This document shows positions 43,420 through 53,517 of a DNA stretch of 64,000 nucleotides, piece by piece. The stretch spans positions 1-64,000 of the forward strand of contig CAJUSW010000005.1 in the NCBI GenBank assembly GCA_910589485.1, written 5' to 3'. The notes beneath the pieces are model-generated. The model saw nothing but the letters and a program-made list of their open reading frames with translations, was not told the DNA's origin and did not search any database. The first letter of the stretch is position 1; each line of letters starts with the position of its first letter. Position numbers and translations under genes: made by a program. The stretch is from an uncultured Duncaniella sp. (GTDB taxonomy: Bacteria > Bacteroidota > Bacteroidia > Bacteroidales > Muribaculaceae).

Positions 43420-46239
43420 TCAGAATGAGAGCTTGCAACCCACGTTGTAGAAACGGGTATAGGGGGCTGAGGTGCTCAGTTCCATGATCTTGCGGTTGCG
43501 CGAGATTGTGGCCAGATTCTCACCCTGGAGATACACGCTGGCTCCCGAAAGCACCTTGTTGCCGTTGAACATGGAGGCGGGGAAATCGTAAGTCAGCTGC
43601 ACGCGGCGTATATCGAAACGGTTGGTGCTGTACATCCAGAAGGTCGACGCCTGGGTGTTGTTGGCTGTGGTTCCTGTAGTGAGACGCGGAGCTGTTGCTG
43701 TAGCGGCAGTCTCGGGTGTCCAGCGGCCCCATGCCATCTCGGAGTAACGGTCCTGACCTCCGTTGCAGTAGTAGCTCGAGTTATTGAAACCGATGGCTCC
43801 TGACTGGCCGGTTCCGTAGGCATAGAGTGTGAAGCCTTTCCATCCGGCGGTGAGGTTGATACCGTAGGAGAATGTCGGGGTCCCACGTCCGAGCACCACC
43901 TGGTCCTTCGAGTCGATTACGCCGTCGTTGTTCAGGTCCTTGTAGCGGAGATCGCCGGGCTTGAGGGTACCGCCGAATGTCTGGCGCACGCCACGGTTAT
44001 CAATCTCCTCCTGGCTCTGGAAGAATCCCTCGCAGACATATCCGCGTGCCACGCTCAGTGACTTGCCTGTGTTGGCGAGAGTCTCGTTGGCGGGCATTTC
44101 GTCACGCTGGGTGGCCTTGTCGGTATAGTACATTCCGGCAAATCCGGCGCCGAATCTCCAGTCGCCGAAATCCTTCTCGACGTTCACTGCGAAATCCACG
44201 CCCTGACGGCGGTCGTTGTTGAAATTGATCCAGGGGAGGAAAGATCCGTTGTTGCCTTCCATATAGGAGGGGAATATCGAGTTCTTACCGGTAGTGAGTC
44301 CACCCTTGGTATCCTGGATGAAGTAGTTGGCGTTGACGGTGAGCATGTTGTCAAACAGTGCTGCGTCCAGTCCAACACGGAACTCCTCGCGGGTGATGAA
44401 AGTGAGGTCAAGGTTCTCGCCACGCTTGGGCAGTGAGGTGTAACCACCGTTGCTGCCGTCGTGCCACTGCCACCAGCCTCCGCCTACCTTATATCCGTAG
44501 TATCCCTGATACAGATAGTAGCCATCGATGTCGATATCCTGATGGAGCTTCGCGGCCGATGCGCTTATCTTGAGTTCATTGATCCAGGGAGCATTCTCCT
44601 TGATGAAGTTCTCCTGGCCCATGCGCCATCCTATCGAGGCTGAGGGCGAGAAGGCATTGCGGTGTCCCTCGGCGAGTTTCGACGAGTGTACGAGTGCACC
44701 GGTGAGGGTGGCATAGTAGCGCTGATCATAATTGTAGGCTACCTGAGCGCCGGCATTCAGGTTGGTGGTGTTGTGCAGAGGGCTGGACTCATGGTTGGCG
44801 TCGGCCGAGTTCTGGGTGGAATAGCCCCAGCCAAGGAGCTTGGCGTCAACACTGTGTACTCCGCCAAACACGCGGTTGTAGTCAAACTGAGCTCTGAACA
44901 TCATGTTCTGATGATAGGTCGACTGTCCCACAAACTCATTGGTCGAGTTAGTATCGTTGCCATGCTTCTTCAGGTCCACGATGATCTCCTTGCCGTTCAC
45001 GTTGGCCCACACAGGCTCATACACTGCGTAATCCTCCTTGTAACCCTCGGAATAGAACGAGTTGTAATCGATGCCAAACACTGTTTTGAGTGTAAGGCCC
45101 TTGAGCAGGAATCCGAAATCGAAGTTCAACCCCAGGTCAAACATGAATCTTCTGTCCTTGTTCTTCACGTATCCTGCCTCATAAGCATCGGCGATGGCAT
45201 TGGTGGAATTATTGGATGTTCCGCCGAGCAGATATTTGCCACCGATGAGAGTTGCAGCTCCCACCATGCCCATCAGCTCCTGGTTGTTGGGATCCACGAG
45301 CTCCACGGGCAGAAGTACGCCGAAACGGTTGGGCCAAGTGTTGGAAGCCATGTCCCATATGTTACCGCGCGATTCGTAGGCATCCGACACCATGATCGAG
45401 GCGTTGGTGAAACCTGTGAGCCAGCTTGTGATCGACATGTCCACATTACCGCGCACATTGAAACGCAGATTGTTGTCGTTCTTGTGATCACCCACTTTCA
45501 CCAGGCTGTTGCCGTAGCTCAGACCCATGTTCAGGTAATACTTGGTCTTCTCGTTACCTCCGCGTATTTCGCCGTTGGCACTGTAGGTGTTGGAGAATTT
45601 GCGCAGATAATCGTTGTTATAATACTTCTGGTTGGGATAGCGGAATGGATTCTTGCCTATCGCGGTATTATAGATGTCCGATTCGCTGTAGGCGGGCTGC
45701 AGTCCGTCATTCTTGCATGCCTCATTGTAGAGAGTCATGTAGGAGGGAGCATCAAGATAGTTGGGATAGCTCTTGGGGACATTGAATCCCACGTTGGCGC
45801 GGAAATCGATCTTCATGTCCTGCTTCACGCCACGCTTGGTGGTGATGAGTATCACACCCTTGGCTCCACGGCTTCCGTAGAGGGCGGCAGCGGCGGCATC
45901 CTTGAGGAAACTGATGCTCTCCACCTCGCTCGCCAGCACATCGGCCGCATCGCGGGGCATACCGTCGACGAGCACCAGCGCGTCCTGGCCCCATATGCTG
46001 CTACCTCCGCGGTAACCGCCCACGAGCGTTTCAAGCGAGAGGTCGAGGGCCGAGGTCGAGTAGTTTTTCTTCATCAGCTCGGCCATATTCACCTGCTGGG
46101 TGGCGGTGATGACATCCCGGGCAGGCATAGTCCCGAAAGCGACGTTGACTAAGCTGTCGCTCTGGGCGTTGGCAGTCAACCCGCAGGCCATAGCCAGGGT
46201 GAATGCCGCGTAACCTATATATTTTGGTACTGTATTCAT
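43420..46239 (-). CDS. xusC: SusC/RagA TonB-dependent transporter (second pair, short N-terminus)
   Basis: A 939-residue outer-membrane barrel. The signal peptide is MNTVPKYIGYAAFTLAMACGLTANA-like. The plug follows almost directly (ALVLVDGMPRDAADVLASEVESISFLKDAAAAALYGSRGAKGVILITTKRG region, about 85-140); the carboxypeptidase-like N-terminal domain of the other SusC is missing. The barrel ends in a C-terminal Phe (CKLSF). It imports xylo-oligosaccharides with its SusD partner. The shorter form of the second SusC is a normal feature of some Bacteroidetes, but a TonB box is not obvious. Confidence 0.9.
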   Translation of the reverse strand: MNTVPKYIGYAAFTLAMACGLTANAQSDSLVNVAFGTMPARDVITATQQVNMAELMKKNYSTSALDLSLETLVGGYRGGSSIWGQDALVLVDGMPRDAADVLASEVESISFLKDAAAAALYGSRGAKGVILITTKRGVKQDMKIDFRANVGFNVPKSYPNYLDAPSYMTLYNEACKNDGLQPAYSESDIYNTAIGKNPFRYPNQKYYNNDYLRKFSNTYSANGEIRGGNEKTKYYLNMGLSYGNSLVKVGDHKNDNNLRFNVRGNVDMSITSWLTGFTNASIMVSDAYESRGNIWDMASNTWPNRFGVLLPVELVDPNNQELMGMVGAATLIGGKYLLGGTSNNSTNAIADAYEAGYVKNKDRRFMFDLGLNFDFGFLLKGLTLKTVFGIDYNSFYSEGYKEDYAVYEPVWANVNGKEIIVDLKKHGNDTNSTNEFVGQSTYHQNMMFRAQFDYNRVFGGVHSVDAKLLGWGYSTQNSADANHESSPLHNTTNLNAGAQVAYNYDQRYYATLTGALVHSSKLAEGHRNAFSPSASIGWRMGQENFIKENAPWINELKISASAAKLHQDIDIDGYYLYQGYYGYKVGGGWWQWHDGSNGGYTSLPKRGENLDLTFITREEFRVGLDAALFDNMLTVNANYFIQDTKGGLTTGKNSIFPSYMEGNNGSFLPWINFNNDRRQGVDFAVNVEKDFGDWRFGAGFAGMYYTDKATQRDEMPANETLANTGKSLSVARGYVCEGFFQSQEEIDNRGVRQTFGGTLKPGDLRYKDLNNDGVIDSKDQVVLGRGTPTFSYGINLTAGWKGFTLYAYGTGQSGAIGFNNSSYYCNGGQDRYSEMAWGRWTPETAATATAPRLTTGTTANNTQASTFWMYSTNRFDIRRVQLTYDFPASMFNGNKVLSGASVYLQGENLATISRNRKIMELSTSAPYTRFYNVGCKLSF

Positions 46240-46261
46240 TGTGAAAGGTTAGTTTAAGGTA

Positions 46262-48181
46262 TTACCATCCGGGATTCTGATTGAACTCGGGATAAATATT
46301 CACATCCTTGGTGGGGAGAGGGAGCCAGTAGTGACGATCATCAAGATTGCGCTGCACTATCACCTCCTCGCGCAGGTTGGCCACGCGTGCCTCCGAGGGC
46401 TTGTTGTAGTTGAAATTACTGGTGCGGTCAAACTCTAAGGCTGTCTTCACCATATAGGTAGGATTGGTAAGCAACAACCAGCGGCGCAGGTCGAAGAAGC
46501 GGTGTCCCTCGAAAGCAAGCTCCACAGCGCGCTCGCGGTAAAGCTCGGGGAGGAATGTATCGTTCGAGCCGGTGAAGCGCGATGCTATACCGGGAACGCC
46601 CACATTGCCACGGATCTTGTTCACAGCATCAAGAGCGGTCATGTTGTACTTCGGAGACTTGCCCGACGGTGTGCCGTATCCACAGGCTGCGGCCTCGGAG
46701 TAGAGCAGATACAGATCCGAAAGGCGGAGAAGGCTCAGGGCCATGGTCATACCGCCGGTGTACTGGTCGAGAAGCTGATAGGAAGTGGTCTTGTTGGCCT
46801 GGGGGATAAACTTGGTCTCGAGAAGTCCGGTCAGACAGTTCTTGTAGTTGGCATTTGTTCTCCAGTGGCCACCTGTGTAAAGCTGGGCATAGCGGATATT
46901 CTCGGCCTTGCCCTCATCCTTACAGCAAAGCACTCCGTCATAGGAGATGTCGGTGTAGAATCGGGGATCACGGCCCTTCCAGGGATATGCGGGATCGTAA
47001 CCCGACACGGCATCAGCCTCGGTCCACGACTTGATGGGCTCGCCATTGGCCATACCGTAATTGAGCACGTAGTTGGCGGTAGGCATCACGATAAGGCCCG
47101 ACGATGCTATGAAGGGCAGATAATCGTTGCTCATGTTACGCTGCCAACGGTTGGAGAATTCCGCAAAGTTTTCAAGCAAGATAGCCTCCTTCAGACCGGG
47201 AATCTTTGTACCCTGATCCACATAGTAGAACAGTTCCGATCTTCTCTCAAGCGGAGCCAATTCATATCGGCCTGTGCTCTCGGTGATTGCGAGGGCCTCG
47301 CCGAGCAGATCGGCTGCACGCTTGCAATACTCCTCATTATAGGCACGTACACCTGTCGACTCATAGTTCATGAGCGGGCTTCCTGCATAGAGCAGACACT
47401 TGCCGGCAAATGCGAGAGCCATGATCTTGTTGGCACGGAAATTATTGTTGCCGAGGGTCTGACGTCCTGCTTCGGTCTTGTCCCAGTCCACAGGAAGAAG
47501 CTCGGCGGCCTCCTGCATATCCTGGGCGGCACGGTCGGCACACTCCTGATAGCTCAGGCGCGCCATGCGCGGAGTCTCGCTCGACGAGATCAGATAGTCA
47601 ATGTAGGGAAGTCCGCCCCAATACTGCATGAGCATATGGTGATAGAATCCACGGAAGAAAAGCAACTGCCCCTTAAGCAGGTCTCTCTCTTCCTGGGTAG
47701 CGCTCTGGAGCCTGTCGAGGTTGGCAAGTCCCAGGTTAGCCTTACGGATAGCGGCCCAGCTGAGTTGCCACAGATTCTTTTTACGCTCTCTTGTGCCTGA
47801 CGCCATGTCGGCGCTGAACACTCCGGCGGGTGCGCCATAGAAGTTCTGATCACCGGCGTCATTCATGTTCTCGTCAACCATACAACGGTAGTTACCATTG
47901 TCAATGGCAAGAGTCAGGAATCGCACCGAGTTACCGTTATCCTTCATGTGCTCATCCTCTCCATAATTCCAGCAGCTGTGCCATGTGGAGGCTGAGTACA
48001 AGGGAAGAGCGCCATAGAGTTCCTCAACAAATCCCTGGAAATTACGGAAATTCTGATAAGGGGTATTCTCATCAATATCGCTACCGGGAGCCTTGTCGAG
48101 ATAGTCGGTACAGGACACTGCGACAGCTGCCATGCCTGCTACTATTACCGACTTGAAGATATTTGATATATATTTATTCAT
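46262..48181 (-). CDS. xusB: SusD/RagB-family lipoprotein (first pair)
   Basis: A 639-residue lipoprotein: signal peptide with lipobox AVSC (Cys24), then TDYLDKAPGSDIDENT, the classical SusD start. The C-terminal part has RERAVELAFEGHRFFDLRRW. It binds glycan at the surface and lids the SusC encoded 10 bases upstream. In the tandem Xus arrangement this is XusB, the main xylan-binding SusD homologue by position. Confidence 0.92.
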   Translation of the reverse strand: MNKYISNIFKSVIVAGMAAVAVSCTDYLDKAPGSDIDENTPYQNFRNFQGFVEELYGALPLYSASTWHSCWNYGEDEHMKDNGNSVRFLTLAIDNGNYRCMVDENMNDAGDQNFYGAPAGVFSADMASGTRERKKNLWQLSWAAIRKANLGLANLDRLQSATQEERDLLKGQLLFFRGFYHHMLMQYWGGLPYIDYLISSSETPRMARLSYQECADRAAQDMQEAAELLPVDWDKTEAGRQTLGNNNFRANKIMALAFAGKCLLYAGSPLMNYESTGVRAYNEEYCKRAADLLGEALAITESTGRYELAPLERRSELFYYVDQGTKIPGLKEAILLENFAEFSNRWQRNMSNDYLPFIASSGLIVMPTANYVLNYGMANGEPIKSWTEADAVSGYDPAYPWKGRDPRFYTDISYDGVLCCKDEGKAENIRYAQLYTGGHWRTNANYKNCLTGLLETKFIPQANKTTSYQLLDQYTGGMTMALSLLRLSDLYLLYSEAAACGYGTPSGKSPKYNMTALDAVNKIRGNVGVPGIASRFTGSNDTFLPELYRERAVELAFEGHRFFDLRRWLLLTNPTYMVKTALEFDRTSNFNYNKPSEARVANLREEVIVQRNLDDRHYWLPLPTKDVNIYPEFNQNPGW

Positions 48182-48191
48182 GATTGGTCTT

Positions 48192-51100
48192 TTAGAGAGT
48201 GATGTCGATACCTACATTGAAACGACGTACAGTAGGATATGCACCGTCCTTACCGTTTCCGGCTCCGCTGAAGTTTGATTCGCGGTCGTCGGGCATCTTG
48301 GTCCAGAGCCACAGGTTGTCACCGTTCACATACACACGGCAACTGTTCAGACCGATTTTTCTGGTTAATACCGAGGGGATGCGATAAGAGATCTCGGCGT
48401 TCTTAAGGCGCACGTATGATCCGTCATACACATAGCGTGTGCCCTTTGACATATCGGGGGCATCCGACGACCATCGGGGCAGAGGCAGACCCTCGGTTGT
48501 GGGGCTCCAGTAATCCCCCTCGACATATGCGAGTGTGTTTCCGTCAAATGTCGGGAACTCAACCACACGCGACACATTGGTCACACCGTAGAACTGAACG
48601 AAAGCGCTCAGGCCCTTCCACTCAAATCCGAGTGTGGCATTGTAGGTGTTCTGGGGCACGGTGCTGTAGCCGTAAGGGATGTTATCGTTAGCATCGATCA
48701 CGCCGTCGCCGTTGAAGTCCAGGAGCTTGTAATCGCCGGGAAGACGGTTGGCATTGTTGACCTCCCAGTTGGTAGCGCCATAGAGGTCGTCCCATGTGCG
48801 GATCTGTCCGAAATCCACGTAGCTCTTGTTCTGGTTGATAGCATAGCCTGCATACTTTCTGTAAGCCGGGAGCATGGGTGCGTCATCGCGATACTTCACC
48901 TCGTTTGTTGCATGAGTCATTGAGGCATTGAGCCACACACGGGTATCCTTGTTGATAGGATAGTTGAGGCGGAGCTCAAGCTCGTAACCCTTGCTGTCCA
49001 CACGTCCTAAGTTGGCACCGGGAGCCTCGGCTCCGAAGTACGAGGGGATCGCACGGCCACTGCCACTGATAAAGATGTCGGTACGCTTGTCACCGAAGAT
49101 GTCGACCGATCCGGCCACAAGTCCATTGAGGAAACCATAGTCGATACCGAAGTTGCGCTTCTCAACCTTCTCCCATGATATGTCGGGATTACCGAGCATC
49201 GAGAGACGGTAGATAGTATAAGGAGTATTGGACGGGGTGAGGTTACCCATCATTATATTACCGCCGTAAGAGTACTGGTCGCGGTAGAGCCAACGGCCAC
49301 CGGCGCTGTCGTCGCCCACGCGGCCCCATGAGCCACGGAACTTGATCTGATCGATCCAGGTGAGATTGCGCATGAAAGGCTCCTCGCTCAATCGCCATCC
49401 GAGTGAGAATGAGGGGAAGAAGTCGAAACGGTTGTTGGAACCGAATTTCTCCGATCCGTTGTAAGCTCCGTTGAACTCGAAGAAGTAGCGTGAGTCAAAA
49501 TTATAGGTGGTACGGAACACCCAGTCCTCCCTATAGTGGTGGAACTCGCTGCCTCGTGCATAATCCTCACGGTTGAAAGCACCCATGGCGGTCACCTCAT
49601 GCTTGCCGAACTGCCGGGCATAATCCACCTGGAAGGCATAATAGACCTTACGGAATGTAGAGTTCAGGTCTACCTCGCCCTGCGAGTTTCTCCAATATAC
49701 GCCGAATGAAGGATCAAGGCCTGTGCCTGAGTTGATCTCAGGATCGACCGATACATTACCTGTCACGGGATCAATCCACTTACGGGGCAGGTTGTTGTCA
49801 AGGTCATTGATACCACGGCGGTTCTCTACGAAATGATAGTCGAGCGAGAGACGGGCCTGGGCATGGAGTCCCTTGGTGATGAAGTCAAGATCCTGACCGA
49901 GTATAAGGTCCGAATTGATCTTGGTGGTGGTGATAAGCTCCTTACCCGAAGTGGCGAGGGCATATACCGAGTTCTGTACATTGGCCTTGGAGGGACCATA
50001 CATACCATAGAGACCATCGCTGTAGATGGGACGGAACGAGTCGGGAGCAGTGCGGTAAACCGAGTTCCAGAAGCTGGCATTGCTGTCACCGACATTACGT
50101 CCGAAAGGTGTCTGCTTACGGCTGTTGGAGCCAAACAGGTTTACGGTGAGCTGGGTTGTAGGGGTGAGAGTGAAGTCGAGGTTGGAGCGGACGTTCACAC
50201 GGTTGAAACCGAAACCGGTCTTGTAACCGCGGCCTCCGTCAAATGACTTGAAGAGGTCACCTTCATGCAGGAAGTCAACCGCCGCATAGTACTTTACAAA
50301 TTTTGTACCTCCCGATACATCCACACTGGCGTTATATGAGAAAGCGGCATCCTTGAACAGCACATCCTCCCAGTCCACATTGGGATAACGGTCCCAATCC
50401 TCCACTGTGAGCGGGTTGCGGAACTTGGAGATGAACTCCATGGGCATCACATCCTCCCATGCGCCTGCGCCGGGAGCCATGAGGTCGCGCTGGATCGAGC
50501 GGTTGCGGAGCATATATGCATCGTAAGCGTCATACTTCTCGGGGAGTTTCGATGCCACCTTGGCAGTCATGTTGGCCTTGGCATGAACCTTGGCGCTACC
50601 TTCGGCACCGCGCTTGGTGGTGATGAGGATTACACCGTTGGCACCCTTTACACCATACACGGCTGTTGCCGATGCGTCCTTGAGCACCGAGATATTGGCC
50701 ACCGACGAGATGTCCACTGAACTCATCTCACGCTCGATACCGTCCACAAGTACAAGGGGCGACGAGTTGTTCCACGAGCTCTGCGAGCGGATTATGATCT
50801 GGGGATCCTCATCGCCGGGCATACCCGACGATGCTGTGGTGATCACACCCGGCAGATTACCGGTGAGCGCGGCACCCACGCTCGACACACCGCCGGCGCG
50901 CTCCAGCACCTCGCCCGAGGCCTGAGTGATGGCACCCACGATAGATGCCTTCTTCTGCTGGCCGTAACCCACCACCACTACTTCATCGAGCTGGGTGGTA
51001 TTGGTAGTAAGTACTACATTGATTGTAGCCTGACCGTTGATGGCTACCTCCTTCGGATCCATTCCTATATAGGAGAATACGAGTACGCCCTTCTTGGCAT

Positions 51101-51332
51101 CGGGCACCTTGAGTGTGTAGTTACCGTCGATATCGGTCGCTGCTGCCACTCCGTGTGCCCCCTTGAGCTGCACTGTGGCGCCGATCAGTGGCTCGCCCGT
51201 ATCATCCGATACGTTGCCGCTCACTGTATCAGCCATCGCCGAGGCCGTGCCCAAGAGCACTGCCATCAGCAACGTGAATAGGGGGGGATAATGTAACACC
51301 CTATTCCTTAATAAGTTGATGACTTCTTTCAT
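48192..51332 (-). CDS. xusA: SusC/RagA TonB-dependent transporter (first pair)
   Basis: A 1046-residue protein. After the signal peptide (about 1-35) a CarboxypepD_reg-like domain (GNVSDDTGEPLIGATVQLKG) covers about 38-120. The TonB-box-like stretch LDEVVVVGYGQQKK, the plug with LVLVDGIER and ISVLKDASATAVYGVKGANGVILITTK, and a 22-strand barrel follow. It carries out energy-dependent import of oligosaccharides across the outer membrane. It begins the SusCD tandem; 200 bases without a recognisable operator separate it from the GH43 gene upstream. Confidence 0.93.
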   Translation of the reverse strand: MKEVINLLRNRVLHYPPLFTLLMAVLLGTASAMADTVSGNVSDDTGEPLIGATVQLKGAHGVAAATDIDGNYTLKVPDAKKGVLVFSYIGMDPKEVAINGQATINVVLTTNTTQLDEVVVVGYGQQKKASIVGAITQASGEVLERAGGVSSVGAALTGNLPGVITTASSGMPGDEDPQIIIRSQSSWNNSSPLVLVDGIEREMSSVDISSVANISVLKDASATAVYGVKGANGVILITTKRGAEGSAKVHAKANMTAKVASKLPEKYDAYDAYMLRNRSIQRDLMAPGAGAWEDVMPMEFISKFRNPLTVEDWDRYPNVDWEDVLFKDAAFSYNASVDVSGGTKFVKYYAAVDFLHEGDLFKSFDGGRGYKTGFGFNRVNVRSNLDFTLTPTTQLTVNLFGSNSRKQTPFGRNVGDSNASFWNSVYRTAPDSFRPIYSDGLYGMYGPSKANVQNSVYALATSGKELITTTKINSDLILGQDLDFITKGLHAQARLSLDYHFVENRRGINDLDNNLPRKWIDPVTGNVSVDPEINSGTGLDPSFGVYWRNSQGEVDLNSTFRKVYYAFQVDYARQFGKHEVTAMGAFNREDYARGSEFHHYREDWVFRTTYNFDSRYFFEFNGAYNGSEKFGSNNRFDFFPSFSLGWRLSEEPFMRNLTWIDQIKFRGSWGRVGDDSAGGRWLYRDQYSYGGNIMMGNLTPSNTPYTIYRLSMLGNPDISWEKVEKRNFGIDYGFLNGLVAGSVDIFGDKRTDIFISGSGRAIPSYFGAEAPGANLGRVDSKGYELELRLNYPINKDTRVWLNASMTHATNEVKYRDDAPMLPAYRKYAGYAINQNKSYVDFGQIRTWDDLYGATNWEVNNANRLPGDYKLLDFNGDGVIDANDNIPYGYSTVPQNTYNATLGFEWKGLSAFVQFYGVTNVSRVVEFPTFDGNTLAYVEGDYWSPTTEGLPLPRWSSDAPDMSKGTRYVYDGSYVRLKNAEISYRIPSVLTRKIGLNSCRVYVNGDNLWLWTKMPDDRESNFSGAGNGKDGAYPTVRRFNVGIDITL

Positions 51333-51532
51333 TGTTACTTTTCTAAATGTTGAAATACTTTGTGAGTTTGGTTTTAGAACACGGTCGGGTTTAATTCAAC
51401 CGGTATTCCTGCATCGCCCTGCATCGTTGGGCGATGGATCAAGGTTAATGTTACAGGTATGTTTTTACAGGTTTAAAAAAATGTGGTTTTTGATTAGTTA
51501 ATATTTGTTTTCATGTAATTCTCTTCATTTCT
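51333..51532. other. Gap between GH43 and SusC genes
   Basis: Two hundred bases without gene. No GTCTCA site and no exact -7 box; TAACCTTG (minus, 51440-51447) is one mismatch off. The SusC run is therefore probably read through from promoter 53313, perhaps with a processed leader. Confidence 0.35.
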
Positions 51533-53254
51533 TCATATTCTGCGGGCCGAAGCGTAGGGTCCGACAGTGGTACCGGTAAATCCTCCGGCCGCAGCTGTCG
51601 AGGTGTGGCGTGCGTCCACTCCCCCCTTAAGCTTGGTCCATGTATCGCCGCGGTCCACCGAGTACAGGAACTCATACGAGCGTCCGTCCGATGTCACCTT
51701 CAGGTCTATGCCCGCATTCCCCTCCTTGATGGGCGCTTTGGCTATATCTGTCGAGCCGTTCTCATCGATTTTTCTCAGCGCCACGGCATGTCCCTCGGGA
51801 GCGAGCACCCGCGCCAACTGATACTGGTGGGTCTCATCCTTCATCACCACCAAGCCTGCATGCTGGCAGCTGTCAGTGGGGCAGAACACCATGTGCGTCG
51901 AACATTCATACTTGTGATGCTGCACCCTGCGTCCTAAGAACGCTGCGATATCCTTCTCAGTGGTCGGTATCTCCGAGCATCTGAGCGTGAGATGTCCCGC
52001 CGGCTCCGACAGCGAGTAATGCTCCGATGCGTCACCTCTCAGGGCGAGCCAGTCATGCCTGAGGGCAGGCGAGCTGAAATCATCGGTCCATTCAAAGTTT
52101 CCGAAAGTCACCAAGTCACCGCGCACGGCTCCGGGACGCGACACTATCATCGGCACAGCCTCCCCCTTGCGGGTTATCACGGGCCATCCGTCCTCGGTCC
52201 AGTTCACCGGGAGCATGAATGTCTCACGTCCCAAGTTCTCATACTCACCGTCAACAGGACGGCAGGCCAGGAACACTGCCCACCATTCCCCCTCGGGAGT
52301 CTGCACCAGATCGGCATGCCCTGCACATGTCACCGCATTCTCGCGGTTGCTGTCGAGGTCGCGCTGGGTTAGTATCGGATTGCCCTGCCAAGGCTCATAG
52401 GGACCCATGGCCGACTTTCCGCGGTATATCACCTCGCTGTGGTCCATGGCTGTGCCCCCTTCGGCGGTCATGAGATAGTACATACCTCCCACCTTATATA
52501 TATGCGGGCCTTCACACCATATCGGTTTGTCGGCCGGGCGCCATCCCTTGTTCACTATGATCTTCCGCTCGCCCACACACTTGTCGGTAGCGGTGTCAAA
52601 CTCTACTATTCTCACCGTGCGGTGTCCCTGATACTCGGCATTCCCGTCAGGAGCATCATCATTATTCACGATATAGGCACGTCCGTCCTCATCGAAGAAG
52701 AACGACGGATCTATACCCTGCACCTCCGGAAGATACACCGGATCGCTCCACTCTCCCGCTATGGGATCCTGGCTCTTCACAAAGAAATTGCCGGCACCCA
52801 CATTGGTAGTGATCATATAATAGGTCTTGTTGGCCGGATTATATTTAAGGTCGGGAGCGAATATTCCACCGCTCACGTGCTGGTGACGGAAATTCTTCAG
52901 TTGCGACTCGCGCGTGAGCACGTGTCCCACCTGTTTCCAGTTCACCAGGTCGCGGCTATGGAACACCGGCACACCCGGCACATAAGTGAATGTCGAGGTG
53001 GCTATGAAATAATCCCCCTCGCCGTTGGTACAGATCGTGGGGTCGGAATACCATCCCGGCAGAATCGGATTGTAGAAGGAGCTACTGTCAGGGAGAGGAT
53101 TCTGAGCATAAAAATCATCGTAGCCCTTGTAAGTGAACGACTCGAATATCGCCGACCCGGCTTTCGGATCAACGTCAGCCTGACGTGAGCTTCCGCAACC
53201 GGTGGCCGCGATCATCACGCATATCGTCATGGCATTAAACTGGAGGTTGTTCAT
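51533..53254 (-). CDS. GH43 lipoprotein (xylosidase/arabinofuranosidase) with C-terminal beta-sandwich
   Basis: A 573-residue lipoprotein (lipobox AATGC, Cys20). The five-bladed propeller of GH43 covers about 60-375, with catalytic residues in GWYSDPTI (Asp71), GIDPSFFF (Asp) and PIWCEGPHIY (Glu). A beta-xylosidase C-terminal concanavalin-like domain (about 385-573) contains HAGLVVMKDETHQYQLAR. It removes xylose or arabinose from xylo-oligosaccharides; the subfamily is not settled by eye. It is the first gene after promoter 53313 and leads the operon through SusCD. Confidence 0.88.
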   Translation of the reverse strand: MNNLQFNAMTICVMIAATGCGSSRQADVDPKAGSAIFESFTYKGYDDFYAQNPLPDSSSFYNPILPGWYSDPTICTNGEGDYFIATSTFTYVPGVPVFHSRDLVNWKQVGHVLTRESQLKNFRHQHVSGGIFAPDLKYNPANKTYYMITTNVGAGNFFVKSQDPIAGEWSDPVYLPEVQGIDPSFFFDEDGRAYIVNNDDAPDGNAEYQGHRTVRIVEFDTATDKCVGERKIIVNKGWRPADKPIWCEGPHIYKVGGMYYLMTAEGGTAMDHSEVIYRGKSAMGPYEPWQGNPILTQRDLDSNRENAVTCAGHADLVQTPEGEWWAVFLACRPVDGEYENLGRETFMLPVNWTEDGWPVITRKGEAVPMIVSRPGAVRGDLVTFGNFEWTDDFSSPALRHDWLALRGDASEHYSLSEPAGHLTLRCSEIPTTEKDIAAFLGRRVQHHKYECSTHMVFCPTDSCQHAGLVVMKDETHQYQLARVLAPEGHAVALRKIDENGSTDIAKAPIKEGNAGIDLKVTSDGRSYEFLYSVDRGDTWTKLKGGVDARHTSTAAAGGFTGTTVGPYASARRI

Positions 53255-53312
53255 TGTGGTAGGGTTATATGGTTACTGTTTTTGCTGTTTTCTGGCATTA
53301 TCGATTTCATGG

Positions 53313-53421
53313 CAAAGATAGCATAACGTCGCGAGATTAACATCGTTTAAGTGTTTCACGTGCATACTCGTTTATCTCACACACTTTCGCGTTTGTCTCA
53401 TATACTTACATATTTGTCTCA
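53313..53421 (-). promoter_or_regulatory. Xylan promoter with three sites phased at 21 bp
   Basis: -7 box TATCTTTG (minus strand, 53313-53320). GTCTCA sites (plus-strand reading) stand at 53395-53400 and 53416-53421, with a variant ATCTCA at 53374-53379, each exactly 21 bases apart. The two perfect sites are 82 and 103 bases from the -7 box, the same distances as at 63131. Confidence 0.7.
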
Positions 53422-53517
53422 TCACCATTGAAAATCAACGCTTTGACCATATGTTAAAAATCAGACATCCTTTTAGTTAAAAACGTTATTTTAAACCTTT
53501 GTTACGATTTTTAGTAA

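Noticed and set aside
44662..46152. Long plus-strand open frame (496 codons) opposite the second SusC gene
   Set aside because: It is the mirror frame of a clearly coding TonB-dependent transporter. The product is Val/Gly/His-rich with no domain, and similar shadows occur opposite SusD (46502-47800), the GH43 with CBM6-like domain (57985-59160), GH97 (56436-57614) and ClC (22785-23765).
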